Of a stretch of DNA of 64,000 bases, positions 1-8,202 are shown piece by piece. This DNA comes from SB21 sp964415295 (lineage in GTDB: Bacteria; CLD3; SB21): positions 540,604 through 604,603 of the forward strand of contig CAYPYN010000001.1 of the NCBI GenBank assembly GCA_964415295.1, given 5' to 3'. The position numbers and the translations under genes are program-made. The notes below the pieces were generated by a model. It saw only the letters and a program-made list of their open reading frames with translations. It did no database searches and was not told the DNA's origin. Each line of letters begins with the position of its first letter. Position 1 is the stretch's first letter.

Positions 1-260
1 CGATCATCGTTGAAACCATCGACCCCGAAGGACCTTTCGGCGCGAAAGAGGCCGGCGAAGGCCCTCTTCATGCCGCCATTCCCGCCATCGCCAACGCGAT
101 CTACAATGCCGTCGGTGTTCGTATGGACACTACGCCGTTTACGCCGGAGAAAATTCTGAAAGCTCTGGATGAAAAAGAGTCGGCTCACGACGGTAATGGC
201 GCCAGGAAAACACGCGGGATCGGTGCGAAGAAGTTGGCGGGCAATCTACAGCAACCGTAA
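1..260 (+). CDS. Molybdopterin-binding (large) subunit of a xanthine dehydrogenase / 4-hydroxybenzoyl-CoA reductase family enzyme, C-terminal end only
   Basis: The reading frame opens at base 3 and runs to TAA at 258-260, giving the last 85 residues of a protein whose start lies outside the window. The stretch GPFGAKEAGEGPLHAAIPA followed by NAIYNAVGV and TPEKILKAL is the conserved C-terminal end of molybdenum hydroxylase large subunits. The Glu in AGEGP matches the catalytic glutamate of xanthine dehydrogenase. The wording of this block is closest to the 4-hydroxybenzoyl-CoA reductase alpha-subunit branch, but the substrate cannot be told from this fragment. Such subunits hydroxylate aromatic or purine substrates using a Mo-pterin and pass electrons to FeS and FAD partners, which would lie to the left. 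The tail after the family end (KESAHDGNGARKTRG onward) is charged and poorly conserved. A MobA-like nucleotidyltransferase lies at 53806-54411. Confidence 0.85.
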   Translation, partial: IIVETIDPEGPFGAKEAGEGPLHAAIPAIANAIYNAVGVRMDTTPFTPEKILKALDEKESAHDGNGARKTRGIGAKKLAGNLQQP

Positions 261-284
261 CTGCAAATTCGGTTTTCCCGGCCT

Positions 285-726
285 TGATAAAAATGCTGAT
301 GAAACCCGAGTTCGCGGAAACAATAGATGCGAAAAACGGCTTTCACTAACTTTTGGCCATCCCTTATCGTCAAGTTAGAGAATCGTTTTTCGCAACCACT
401 CTGCGAACGAGGGTTTAAGCATTTTTATCACAGCCGAAGTTTTCTTTGCCACTTTCTTTTCAAAAAGAAAGTGGATGATGAGTTTTCAGCGTTTACGATA
501 CACCCGGAAGAAGAGCAACATCATTCTTCTTTCTTTTGCTCGTGCAAAAGAAAGAAGGAAAGAAAAGCACGAAGGCTATGGAAAAACGCCGGACCCGGAG
601 TTCACCATATCTGGCAGCAGAAAACAGTTCCAAAATTAATATTATCACCACTTCGTCAGCCTGTTTCACGTTTTCTGCTGTTTTTTTTGTGAACTCCGGT
701 TCTTAATCGGCGTTTTTCCAAGGCCT
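285..726 (+). repeat. Composite palindromic repeat, copy 1 (modules A, two hairpins, B)
   Basis: This fills most of the 640-base gap between the first two genes. Module A (285-430) is bounded by TGATAAAAATGC and its exact reverse complement GCATTTTTATCA, with a second inner inverted pair, GCGAAAAACG (from 319) and CGTTTTTCGC (from 384). Then come two perfect hairpins: CCACTTTCTTTT against AAAAGAAAGTGG (449-474), and CTTCTTTCTTTTGC, loop TCGT, GCAAAAGAAAGAAG (526-557). Module B (573-726) is bounded by AGGC..TGGAAAAACGCCGG and its inverted partner CGGCGTTTTTCCAAGGCCT, with inner arms built on CAGCAGAAAAC and GTTTTCTGCTG. The same order is seen at 26011 and 26589, and a partial inverted copy at 9365. 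Open frames across it are by-products of the repeat. Confidence 0.85.
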
Positions 727-847
727 AACTGAGCAAACAGCAGGGTCAGGGGAAGGGATTGACAATATCACTGAATAAAAACTCAACTCGTCTGAATTCC
801 TCTTTCAACTTGCCGAAATAGCCGTTTTCAAAACACTGTTTATTCCA

Positions 848-876
848 TTGACAAACGGGACAACTGTTCGTAGATT
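848..876 (+). promoter_or_regulatory. Possible promoter of the SnoaL-like gene
   Basis: TTGACA at 848-853, a 17-base spacer and TAGATT at 871-876 form a sigma-70-like pair. The start codon at 900 follows at a suitable distance, with GAAGG at 889-893 as ribosome binding site. This is a pattern match only. Confidence 0.4.
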
Positions 877-899
877 TTTTTGAATAACGAAGGCTGATC

Positions 900-1328
900 A
901 TGTCCTCCGAACAAAACAAACTCCTGATCCGCAGATACATCGAACAGGTTGTCAATACCGGCCATGTGGACCGGATCGACCAATTCATCTCTCCCGACTA
1001 CACCGAAGTTTACGATAGCAAAAGATATCCGCTCGGAATCGAAGGCGCGAAGGAACACATCCTCGGTGTTCGCCGAACTTATCCCGATCTGACGCTTACG
1101 ATAGAACAACAAATCGCCGAAGGCGACTGGGTCGTATCCTGCATCACGGCGCGCGGAACCCACCGGGGTGAATGGATGGGCATTAAACCAACCGGAAAAG
1201 TTCTGACCTACACCGGTGTGAACGTTGACCGGATCGTAGATGGCCGCATCGTGGAACACGGCGGCGCAGCCAATATGCTCGGACCTTTGCTCGAAGCCGG
1301 CGCTATTAAGATTGCCAATCAGGAATGA
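900..1328 (+). CDS. SnoaL-like ester cyclase / NTF2-fold protein
   Basis: The 142-residue protein begins NKLLIRRYIEQVVNTGHVDRI and continues with YPDLTLTIEQQIAEGDWVV, then GEWMGIKPTGK and VDRIVDGRIVEHGG. This is the usual pattern of SnoaL-like polyketide-cyclase-fold proteins annotated as ester cyclases: a cone-shaped alpha+beta barrel of about 130-145 residues with a hydrophobic pocket. The family ranges from true cyclases to proteins of unknown ligand, so the reaction here is open. There is no signal peptide, so it is cytosolic. The start at 900 has GAAGG six bases upstream. The stop overlaps the longest possible upstream extension of the next gene, but not its preferred start at 1349. Confidence 0.8.
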   Translation: MSSEQNKLLIRRYIEQVVNTGHVDRIDQFISPDYTEVYDSKRYPLGIEGAKEHILGVRRTYPDLTLTIEQQIAEGDWVVSCITARGTHRGEWMGIKPTGKVLTYTGVNVDRIVDGRIVEHGGAANMLGPLLEAGAIKIANQE

Positions 1329-1348
1329 TCATACATGGAGATAAATTT

Positions 1349-2305
1349 ATGAGAACTGCCATACTATTATCATCATTCATATTTTTGATGCATGGCCGCG
1401 TCTTCGCCCAGGAGGAATATTACGGCGAATACTCCGATTACGACAGCATGATCGTTAAAGCGGAGAACAAAGCGTCCGGAGACGGAAAAAAAGTGCTCGA
1501 AACAGGACGCATCATGACGCTGACCAATAAAGAGATCCTCCCCGGTAGCTGCTGGGATTACGCCAACGCCGTATACGACCGCGCGGGATACGGCTGGGGA
1601 CAGCGCGAGGAAATTTTCAAGAGCGTCAAAGACGGACCTTATGCCGACATCCGCCGGATCAAATACGGCGACTGGCTGTACTATATCAATCATTCCTACG
1701 GCGGGATCGAACACAGCGCGATATTCGTCGAATGGATCGACTACGGGAACAAACTCGCGCTGATGCTCAGTTACGGCGGTGAAAGGCGGCAGCAGCCTGC
1801 ACGGTACCTGCCGTACGACTTGTCCAATGTTTACGGCATTACGCGCGCCAACGCGGACCTTGCCGCCAAAAAGGCCGCCGGCAAAACGAATACAACGACC
1901 GCGGTCAACACATCCTCATCTTCCAATGCATCCGCCTCGGTAACCAAAAATGTTTCCGCCGCCGCCTCGGTCTCCGGAGGCACGATAGCGGGCATGAAAG
2001 TGGAATCTCTGAAATTCGGTACCGGCGTGGCCAGTATGGAAGTGACCGGCGAAGCGATCAACTTCTCCGGAACGGCCGACAAAGTGTACTGCTGGATGCG
2101 CGTGACCGGCGGACAGGGGAAATCCGTCAAGGTCAAATGGTTTCTCAACGATAATTTCCTGGGTGAAACGCCTCTGGACATCAAATCCAACTCGATGCGC
2201 ACGTATGCTTACCGCACGGTCACGGGAAAAAAGGGCGCCTGGAAAGTGGAGATCGTCGATACGTCGGGAGCGCTTCTTCACTCAGCAGGATTTGTAGTGA
2301 ACTAA
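1349..2305 (+). CDS. Secreted protein with a Cys/His peptidase-like N-terminal region and a C-terminal DUF2914 domain
   Basis: I place the start at ATG 1349 because GGAG (1337-1340) lies eight bases upstream and a signal peptide follows at once (MRTAILLSSFIFLMHGRVFA, cut before QEEYYG). This gives 318 residues. An in-frame start at 1325 would bury the signal. The N-terminal half contains SCWDYANAVYDRAGYGW and, some 65 residues on, GGIEHSAIFVEW. This is a Cys...His layout that recalls NlpC/P60 or CHAP peptidases, but I cannot confirm the fold. A Ser/Thr/Ala/Asn-rich linker (about residues 175-215) separates it from the last 75 residues, where VYCWMRV, KVKWFLNDNFLGE, SNSMRTYAYR and GAWKVEIVD fit DUF2914, a small beta domain of exported proteins. 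It probably acts in the periplasm or at the cell surface. Confidence 0.7.
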   Translation: MRTAILLSSFIFLMHGRVFAQEEYYGEYSDYDSMIVKAENKASGDGKKVLETGRIMTLTNKEILPGSCWDYANAVYDRAGYGWGQREEIFKSVKDGPYADIRRIKYGDWLYYINHSYGGIEHSAIFVEWIDYGNKLALMLSYGGERRQQPARYLPYDLSNVYGITRANADLAAKKAAGKTNTTTAVNTSSSSNASASVTKNVSAAASVSGGTIAGMKVESLKFGTGVASMEVTGEAINFSGTADKVYCWMRVTGGQGKSVKVKWFLNDNFLGETPLDIKSNSMRTYAYRTVTGKKGAWKVEIVDTSGALLHSAGFVVN

Positions 2306-2329
2306 GATCCCGACGAACCCGGTAATACT

Positions 2330-3349
2330 ATGAGACATCCTATCGTGGGCCTAACCATGCTGTGGCTGACCGCCGCAGGATTTTCTCAAACTCCGTTTCA
2401 TCCAAATCCGGACAACGCGACATTGATTCTCTACTCTGACCGTTGGACTTTGTGGAATGTATCAAGAGCCCTTGAATCTTCATTCACCCGGACGTCATAC
2501 GAGTCCTTCTATTATTTGCAGGAAACCGGGAAACCACAGACGGCAAAACTGATCTATAAAGCGATCGAAGGTCAGATCCAATCATTTTCGCCCGTGTGGG
2601 TTCATAACGATGGCACTGTTATCGGATGGGATATGAATTTCAATTATCTCACCGACGCTGTGCAGCCCGCGGAGAAAGAACCCGAATTGCCCAACAGCCA
2701 CTATTATCCTGTTTTGGTTAATTGCAACTCGGCGGGCGTGGTTCTGATGGCCAATAACGAACACCAAAATACGGACGTGACCGCCCCGCTCTATTTCCTT
2801 ACCTGGTCGTTCGACCCTAATGTAGTCGACTACCGCAACCCGCTTATGGTCACTGACAGCGCGGGCATACCTTTTTATTCGTCACGGGTCTTCATGACAT
2901 CCAATAAAATCCTGTCCTATCGCCCGCCGTATTTTTTTCGGTATGACATAAAGAGTTCGCAACTGGATATACGAGAAGTTGAACTTCTGCAAAACGTCTC
3001 TGAGGTCGTCGCCTTTGACGGTAATATGGTGGTGTTCAAAAAGCCCAACACATTATATACTTATGTTTTTGAACCGGAGCGCCTCGATTCGGTCCTGGTG
3101 GCCGAGGACTGTATGGTTATCGCCTGCCGTGAAAAAAGGATTTATTGCATCCAGGGACAGGCGCTCACCAAAAGCGATACGCTTAATTTTATGCTGCAAT
3201 CCTACGACCTGAAGAAAGCGGCATGGACCTCGCATAAGGAGATCTTTCGCGGCGACATCAAAGAAGAATCCGGGGTACCTGTTCACATGATCTTACGAGA
3301 CAAACTGAGGATCTGGACCAATAAACGCTGGCTGGATATCGGGTGGTGA
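2330..3349 (+). CDS. Secreted protein of unknown function
   Basis: The protein has 339 residues with an N-terminal signal peptide (MRHPIVGLTMLWLTAAGFSQ, likely cut after FSQ) and no other membrane segment. I do not recognise a domain. Regularly spaced aromatic and beta-prone stretches (VWVHNDGTVIGWDMNF, PLYFLTWSFDPN, RVFMTSNKILSYRPP, VVAFDGNMVVFKKPN, MVIACREKRIYCIQG) suggest a repeated beta-sheet fold such as a propeller. That is inference from composition. It starts 24 bases after the DUF2914 gene on the same strand, so the two may be co-transcribed. Confidence 0.65.
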   Translation: MRHPIVGLTMLWLTAAGFSQTPFHPNPDNATLILYSDRWTLWNVSRALESSFTRTSYESFYYLQETGKPQTAKLIYKAIEGQIQSFSPVWVHNDGTVIGWDMNFNYLTDAVQPAEKEPELPNSHYYPVLVNCNSAGVVLMANNEHQNTDVTAPLYFLTWSFDPNVVDYRNPLMVTDSAGIPFYSSRVFMTSNKILSYRPPYFFRYDIKSSQLDIREVELLQNVSEVVAFDGNMVVFKKPNTLYTYVFEPERLDSVLVAEDCMVIACREKRIYCIQGQALTKSDTLNFMLQSYDLKKAAWTSHKEIFRGDIKEESGVPVHMILRDKLRIWTNKRWLDIGW

Positions 3350-3431
3350 TTCGGTTTCATTTGAATCTTCGTTATACAAGCCCTCCGTATCCTGCTTTAA
3401 CATACGTAATTCAAATAAACATTAATCCGCT

Positions 3432-4355
3432 ATGGCACATATCTTTTCCGTCATCGCTCCGCTCTTCCTCATCATACTCACCGGCGCCTTATTGCAGCGT
3501 TTCCGAATAATCGGAGATAACTGGCAGACGGTTCTTAATGAATTCGCTCTCAAGATCGGTTTCCCGGCGCTCATATTCACTTCCCTGACCAAAGCGCCGT
3601 TTTCATTTACCGAACAAGCGCCGCTGATCGCCGTCAATTCCTTATTCATCTTAGTGTTGTTCTTCCTCGCTTATATCCTGGGGAAGATCCTCAAGCTCGA
3701 CGACCGCATGCGGCGAACGCTCTTCATCGCGCTTGTTTTTGGAAATATCGCGTATCTGGGGATTCCGATCCTCGTTCAAGTATCGGGCGAAAAGGTACTG
3801 CCTACCGCCAGCCTGATCGTGGCGATCTACCTGTTCTGGAATTTTACCGTGGGGATCGCATTCCTAGACATCACGCAGAGGCAGAATCGCCGGAATGTTT
3901 TCACGGACGTCGCGCAAAACCTTTTCAGGAATCCCCTGCTGATCTCGGTCATCCTGGGGCTGGCGGTTGCGGCCGCCGATATCCCGCTTCCGGCCATGAT
4001 CATGACTCCGCTCCATATGATCACGGCTTCGGTCACACCGATCGTTCTCACGGTGATAGGACTTTTTATCGGCCAGTCCGCCATTGGAAATCTGGCCGAT
4101 TGGCGGCCGGTGCTTTGGTTATCTTGTTTTATTCTGGTCCTCAAACCGGCCCTGCTGTTTTTCGGCTTGGATTTGTCCGGCTTATCGCAGCCGGATCTCC
4201 ATCCGTCGGTCATAGATGCCGCAATGCCGCTGGCCATCACGCCTTTCGCTCTGGCGGATAGGTACGACATGGATAAAGAATTCATCGCGCGCGGTATCGT
4301 GCTGAGCACGATCTTGTCGATCGCCACATTACCGTTCTGGATCTCGCTGATGTGA
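3432..4355 (+). CDS. AEC (auxin efflux carrier) family transporter
   Basis: The 307-residue membrane protein has about ten hydrophobic segments in two halves. N-terminal FSVIAPLFLIILTGALLQR and the first half, with FALKIGFPALIFTSLTKAPF, are characteristic of the AEC/BART carriers. The second half holds the matching TPIVLTVIGLFIGQSA and DAAMPLAITPFALADRYDMD, the usual 'MP.A....a..y' element of the last bundle. Members export or take up malate, malonate or other small anions in exchange or with protons. The substrate here is unknown. Its end overlaps a possible GTG start of the next frame, but the next gene more likely begins at 4394. Confidence 0.88.
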   Translation: MAHIFSVIAPLFLIILTGALLQRFRIIGDNWQTVLNEFALKIGFPALIFTSLTKAPFSFTEQAPLIAVNSLFILVLFFLAYILGKILKLDDRMRRTLFIALVFGNIAYLGIPILVQVSGEKVLPTASLIVAIYLFWNFTVGIAFLDITQRQNRRNVFTDVAQNLFRNPLLISVILGLAVAAADIPLPAMIMTPLHMITASVTPIVLTVIGLFIGQSAIGNLADWRPVLWLSCFILVLKPALLFFGLDLSGLSQPDLHPSVIDAAMPLAITPFALADRYDMDKEFIARGIVLSTILSIATLPFWISLM

Positions 4356-4393
4356 GCCCGTTTGCAGACTTGTCCATTCAACGTGATCACCCG

Positions 4394-4885
4394 ATGCTAA
4401 ATAATTCCTTGCGATACCTGTGGCTATTCTTTTTTTTCGGATGTACGCCGCATACGACACTGGAGGTAACGGGATACCGCTCGAACCTTCTGAAGGAGTA
4501 TACAAAAGTCTTCGTTTCCGACGCTTTTGATCTGCAGGTCAAATACGTCGGCATGAATGATTCTTCGTTCACGTTTGAGATGAACCTGAAAAACAAAACC
4601 AAGTCGGAGATCATTCTGGATTGCAGCGAGAGCGAACTCGTCGTCGATCTCTGCAATGCCGCTTTTGAAAGCCGGATCAAATCGGAATCCTCCATGAGTG
4701 TAACTGTTGGACGCTCAGATGATCGCACCGTTTGGCTGCAATTCAAAGTTCTGGGTGATAACCCCATGCCGTGTTTTCTGAACGGCGGCAACATGAGGCT
4801 CAGCCGTGTGTTCGTCCTGGCCGGCGGAAAGCGCACAGACTGCGGCGTTTTTGAGTTCGTCCCGATCTCGGTGAGGCTGTATTGA
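4394..4885 (+). CDS. Small lipoprotein of unknown function
   Basis: Starting at ATG 4394 gives 163 residues beginning MLNNSLRYLWLFFFFGCTPH: a short charged start, a hydrophobic core and a lipobox-like FFGC, so a lipid-modified Cys around residue 17. The mature part has beta-rich stretches (FEMNLKNKTKSEIILDCSESELV, with DDRTVWLQFKVLG). It resembles the immunoglobulin-like 'additional strand' lipoproteins seen repeatedly in this genome, for example 45215-45994, but the family is not recognised. A GTG at 4352 would extend it upstream by 14 residues and hide the lipobox. No clear ribosome binding site precedes either start. Confidence 0.6.
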   Translation: MLNNSLRYLWLFFFFGCTPHTTLEVTGYRSNLLKEYTKVFVSDAFDLQVKYVGMNDSSFTFEMNLKNKTKSEIILDCSESELVVDLCNAAFESRIKSESSMSVTVGRSDDRTVWLQFKVLGDNPMPCFLNGGNMRLSRVFVLAGGKRTDCGVFEFVPISVRLY

Positions 4886-4969
4886 ACCATGCTTCTCTGA
4901 GATCCGAGGTGGTGGAACTTTTGCCATTTCTTTCGTATGCTTTATCAGTTTTAACGGAACGGTGTTACT

Positions 4970-6043
4970 TTGTTTGAACGAATCAAATATCAATGGCTGG
5001 TCTCGCTTGTTCTCTGGACGCTCGTCGCTTTTCTTTCTCTCGGCCAGGCTTATTACTTCAGTCTCAACTCCGGACAAACCTTCCCGGTATTTTCAAGAGC
5101 GGTATTTGAATTTTGCAATGCGTTTGTGTGGATCCTATTATCACCGCTCATTTTTTTTCTGGCCGAACGGCTCCCCATCGAAAAACCCGGACTGATCCGC
5201 GCGCTGTCCGTCCAGACCTTGTTTTCTCTGGCGATCGGCCTTTTGCACAAAGTTGTTTCTTTCTATGCTACAATTTATCTCGCACCGCCGGCAAACCCGA
5301 TCACGTCCGACGTTATTTTTCTGAAGATCACCGGCGGCTGGCTCAACAGCGTCATGAGTTACTGGGTCATGCTGGGTATATACTCGGCGCTAACTTATGC
5401 GCGCCGGTTCCGCGAACAAAAAGTCTTAGCCTCGCAACTGGAAGCGCAGCTGGCGCAGGCTCAGCTCAGCGCGCTGAAAATGCAGCTGCAACCCCACTTC
5501 CTTTTTAATACGCTCCACACCATCGCTTCCCTGATGGAAGAGGATGTCAAAGCGGCCCAGCGGATGCTGGCGCGGTTGAGCGAACTCCTCCGCCTGACGC
5601 TCGATCATGTGGGAGAGCAGGAAGTGCCGTTATCCAGGGAGATCGAATTCCTCAAAAGTTATCTTGAAATAGAAGAGACACGTTTTCAGGACCGTTTGCG
5701 CGTCGCGTATCAATTGCCGGCCGAACTGATGAAAGCAAAAGTTCCGACGCTGATACTCCAGCCGCTCGTCGAAAATGCCATCCGTCACGGTATCGCCTCC
5801 AAAGCCGGCGGCGGCACGATCGCGGTCTCTGCATCCAGAGAGAACGATCACCTGCGCCTGGAAGTTCGTGATAACGGACGCGGCGCCTCCGCCGTAAAAG
5901 CGGGTATCGGCTTAACCAACACCGAAAAACGGCTGAAACAATTGTACGGGGCGCGCCAGTCCTTCATCTGGAACAATCTTGCCGAAGGCGGCTTTTCGGT
6001 CCTGATCACACTTCCATACAACGACGGCCATGAACAAAATTAG
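4970..6043 (+). CDS. LytS/YehU-type sensor histidine kinase
   Basis: The N-terminal 150 residues hold four hydrophobic segments (for example WLVSLVLWTLVAFLSLGQAYYF and LNSVMSYWVMLGIYSALTYA) without a recognisable sensing fold. A short coiled coil (EQKVLASQLEAQLAQAQLSA) leads into the His_kinase domain, with LQPHFLFNTLHTIASL placing the phospho-accepting His at about residue 176. The HATPase region has PTLILQPLVENAIRHGI (N box) and LEVRDNGRG with GIGLTNTEKRL (G boxes). The only plausible start is TTG at 4970: no in-frame ATG or GTG gives the N-terminal membrane segment, and related kinases begin at this point. The last 14 bases overlap the response regulator gene, so the two are co-translated partners. 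Confidence 0.93.
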   Translation: MFERIKYQWLVSLVLWTLVAFLSLGQAYYFSLNSGQTFPVFSRAVFEFCNAFVWILLSPLIFFLAERLPIEKPGLIRALSVQTLFSLAIGLLHKVVSFYATIYLAPPANPITSDVIFLKITGGWLNSVMSYWVMLGIYSALTYARRFREQKVLASQLEAQLAQAQLSALKMQLQPHFLFNTLHTIASLMEEDVKAAQRMLARLSELLRLTLDHVGEQEVPLSREIEFLKSYLEIEETRFQDRLRVAYQLPAELMKAKVPTLILQPLVENAIRHGIASKAGGGTIAVSASRENDHLRLEVRDNGRGASAVKAGIGLTNTEKRLKQLYGARQSFIWNNLAEGGFSVLITLPYNDGHEQN

Positions 6044-6809
6044 GACCCTCATCGTTGACGACGAGGCGCTGGCCCGGCGGCGGATCAGGAAACTGCTCGC
6101 CGCGCGAAGCGGGATCGAAATTGCCGCCGAATGCAGTAACGGGAAAGAAGCCGTTAGCGCGATCGAAGCCCTTCAGCCCGAACTGGTCTTTCTCGATATC
6201 CAGATGCCGGAATTCGGAGGCTTGGAAGTGGTCGAACGGCTGGATATGAAAAACCCGCCCGTGATCGTGTTCGTCACAGCGCACGATCATTTTGCCATCA
6301 AAGCGTTCGAGGTTAACGCGGTGGATTATATCCTGAAGCCTTTTGACGACGAGCGTTTTTATCATGCGCTGGATCGCGCGTGTTCGATCATCGAACAAAA
6401 GGAATCCGGAGCGTGGACCAAAAAGGTCATGCATATGCTGGCCGGTCTGCAGGCGCCGGCATCGAAGAACCACTATCCCGACCGCATCGTGATCAAGTCC
6501 TCCGGCCGCATTCATTTTGCGCCCGTAGATACGATCGACTGGATCGAGGCCGCCGGAAAGTATCTCGACATTCATGCGGGCAAGGACGTACACCGGATCC
6601 GAGAGGGAATGAACGAATTGGAAACACGGCTTGATCCGGAGAAATTCGCCCGCATCCATCGGTCTTATATCGTTCGTATCGCCCGCATACGCGAGATGCA
6701 GTCGTGGCACAAAGGCGAATACGTCGTCATCCTCAGCGACGGCACCAAACTTGTCACCGGCCGCGGATACCGCGACAATCTGAACGCCCTGCTCAACAGG
6801 ACCGCGTAG
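6030..6809 (+). CDS. LytTR-family response regulator
   Basis: The protein is 259 residues long. Residues 1-120 are a receiver domain: acidic pair D10/D11 (LIVDDE), phospho-acceptor D56 in FLDIQMP, the Thr in FVTAHDHF and the Lys in YILKPF. The last 100 residues are a LytTR DNA-binding domain (RIVIKSSGRIHFAPVDTIDWI, then HRIREGMNELE, FARIHRSYIVRIARI, DGTKLVTGRGYRDNL). It overlaps the kinase gene at 4970-6043 by 14 bases and is surely its partner. LytTR regulators bind paired short repeats upstream of their targets. I could not identify such a site next to this operon. Targets are unknown. The adjacent exported hydrolase at 6940 is one candidate by position only. Confidence 0.93.
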   Translation: MNKIRTLIVDDEALARRRIRKLLAARSGIEIAAECSNGKEAVSAIEALQPELVFLDIQMPEFGGLEVVERLDMKNPPVIVFVTAHDHFAIKAFEVNAVDYILKPFDDERFYHALDRACSIIEQKESGAWTKKVMHMLAGLQAPASKNHYPDRIVIKSSGRIHFAPVDTIDWIEAAGKYLDIHAGKDVHRIREGMNELETRLDPEKFARIHRSYIVRIARIREMQSWHKGEYVVILSDGTKLVTGRGYRDNLNALLNRTA

Positions 6810-6939
6810 ATCCGGACGGAATTCTATACCGCCTCCGATCCCATCCGTTCCCCTCTCAAACCTTTCCATTCCACAAATGAAACCGCAATAGGTTGAATTC
6901 TGTAAACATGGGCATCATGTAACGAAGGGAGTCTTAATT

Positions 6940-8121
6940 ATGACCTTCAAAGGTTCATGCATCCTGTTTTTTCTCTCGGCAACGCTCTGCGCTCAGGTTC
7001 CCATCACGGAACGCCCGCTCGTGTATCAAACGTCCGATATGCAAAAAGTTCAGATCAAAACCGGCGTTGTCTACAAAACCGCCGGCGATACCGCTTTATC
7101 TCTCGACATTTATTATCCTCCGGAATTTGACAAAAGAACCAAACGCCCGGTCGTGATATTCAATAACGGCGTCGGCTCGCCGGAACTCCCGCGCTGGCGC
7201 GCGTACACGGACTGGGCCAGACTGATCGCCGCCAGCGGGCTCATTGCGGTCAATTACCAGAGCCGCCAGGGCCGCGCCTTCGTGGACACCGAAGATCTGA
7301 TCGCGTACGTGAGGACCCACGGGGACGAACTCAGGCTGGATGCGGATCGGATCGGCCTTTGGACATGTTCCGCTAATACCGGCGTCGGGCTTCCGCTCAT
7401 GATGCAGCAGGAAAAATCGTTCATCCAATGCGGCGTGGTCTATTACGGAAGCGCACAGCTTCAGACGATGCGAACCGATCTGCCGGTCCTGTATGTTCGC
7501 AGCGGATTGGACGGACTGGGGATCAATACCGGCATCGAATATACGATCCGTCACATGACCGAGGTCGAATGCGACCTGACGTTCATCCATTATCCCGAAG
7601 GCCAGCATGCTTTTGATATTTTCGACGACAACGACCGATCCCGTCAGATCATCCGGCAGACGGTTGAGTTCTTCACGACCAATCTGAACCGTCCCGCGCG
7701 GATCAAAACCGTGACCGCCAGACAATTCCTGAAATTGATCGAACAAGGCGACACGGCGCGCGCTTTTTCTGAATACCGCAGTTTTGTGAAATATATTCGC
7801 CAGGCCGGGACGTACAGTCCGTTTTACACCTGGGCGATCAATGAGAACGGCCTGGTCGGCGCCGGATATCAGTTGCTCCAAAACAAAAAGAACAAAGAAG
7901 CGCTCGCCGTATTTATGATGAACGCAGAGTCGTTCCCTACCTCTCCCAACGCGTACGACTGCCTCGCCGACGCGTACGAAGCGAGCGCTCAGAATGAATT
8001 GGCCGTCACGTATGCGCAAAAAGCGCTCGATCTCCTCGCGGCAACGCCGGCACTCAATGAGAATTTCAAGAACGGCATCCGGCGCAGCGCGGAAGACAAG
8101 ATCAAAAGGCTGAAGAAATAA
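6940..8121 (+). CDS. Secreted alpha/beta hydrolase (dienelactone-hydrolase-like) with C-terminal helical/TPR region
   Basis: The 393-residue protein has a signal peptide (MTFKGSCILFFLSATLCAQ). The hydrolase core runs to about residue 245: LSLDIYYPPEFDKRTKRPVVIFNNG, then RIGLWTCSANTGVGLPLM at the nucleophile elbow, VLYVRSGLDGLG for the acid and EGQHAFDIFDD for the His. The elbow reads TCSAN instead of GxSxG. I recall a subgroup with this CSxN type, so the Ser is probably still the nucleophile. The C-terminal 120 residues contain TPR-like helices (LLQNKKNKEALAVFMMNAESFP, YDCLADAYEASAQNELAVTYAQKAL). The last part is similar in layout to the end of the next gene, a TPR lipoprotein. AAGGGAG lies seven bases before the start. 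Confidence 0.8.
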   Translation: MTFKGSCILFFLSATLCAQVPITERPLVYQTSDMQKVQIKTGVVYKTAGDTALSLDIYYPPEFDKRTKRPVVIFNNGVGSPELPRWRAYTDWARLIAASGLIAVNYQSRQGRAFVDTEDLIAYVRTHGDELRLDADRIGLWTCSANTGVGLPLMMQQEKSFIQCGVVYYGSAQLQTMRTDLPVLYVRSGLDGLGINTGIEYTIRHMTEVECDLTFIHYPEGQHAFDIFDDNDRSRQIIRQTVEFFTTNLNRPARIKTVTARQFLKLIEQGDTARAFSEYRSFVKYIRQAGTYSPFYTWAINENGLVGAGYQLLQNKKNKEALAVFMMNAESFPTSPNAYDCLADAYEASAQNELAVTYAQKALDLLAATPALNENFKNGIRRSAEDKIKRLKK

Positions 8122-8202
8122 TGTGTCGACGCATTTATACTCCTTTACCAAGAGGAGATGTTTCCATGGCTCGCAACAAAACCCTTACCAGGAGTTGTCA
8201 TC

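Noticed and set aside
327..692. 121-codon plus-strand frame
   Set aside because: It runs through copy 1 of the palindromic repeat. Composition and hairpins explain it, and no domain is present.
759..764. TTGACA at 759 as a promoter
   Set aside because: No suitable -10 lies at the right distance. The pair at 848-876 is better.
7096..8151. 351-codon minus-strand frame
   Set aside because: It is antisense to the alpha/beta hydrolase gene, and there is no start signal or recognisable domain.
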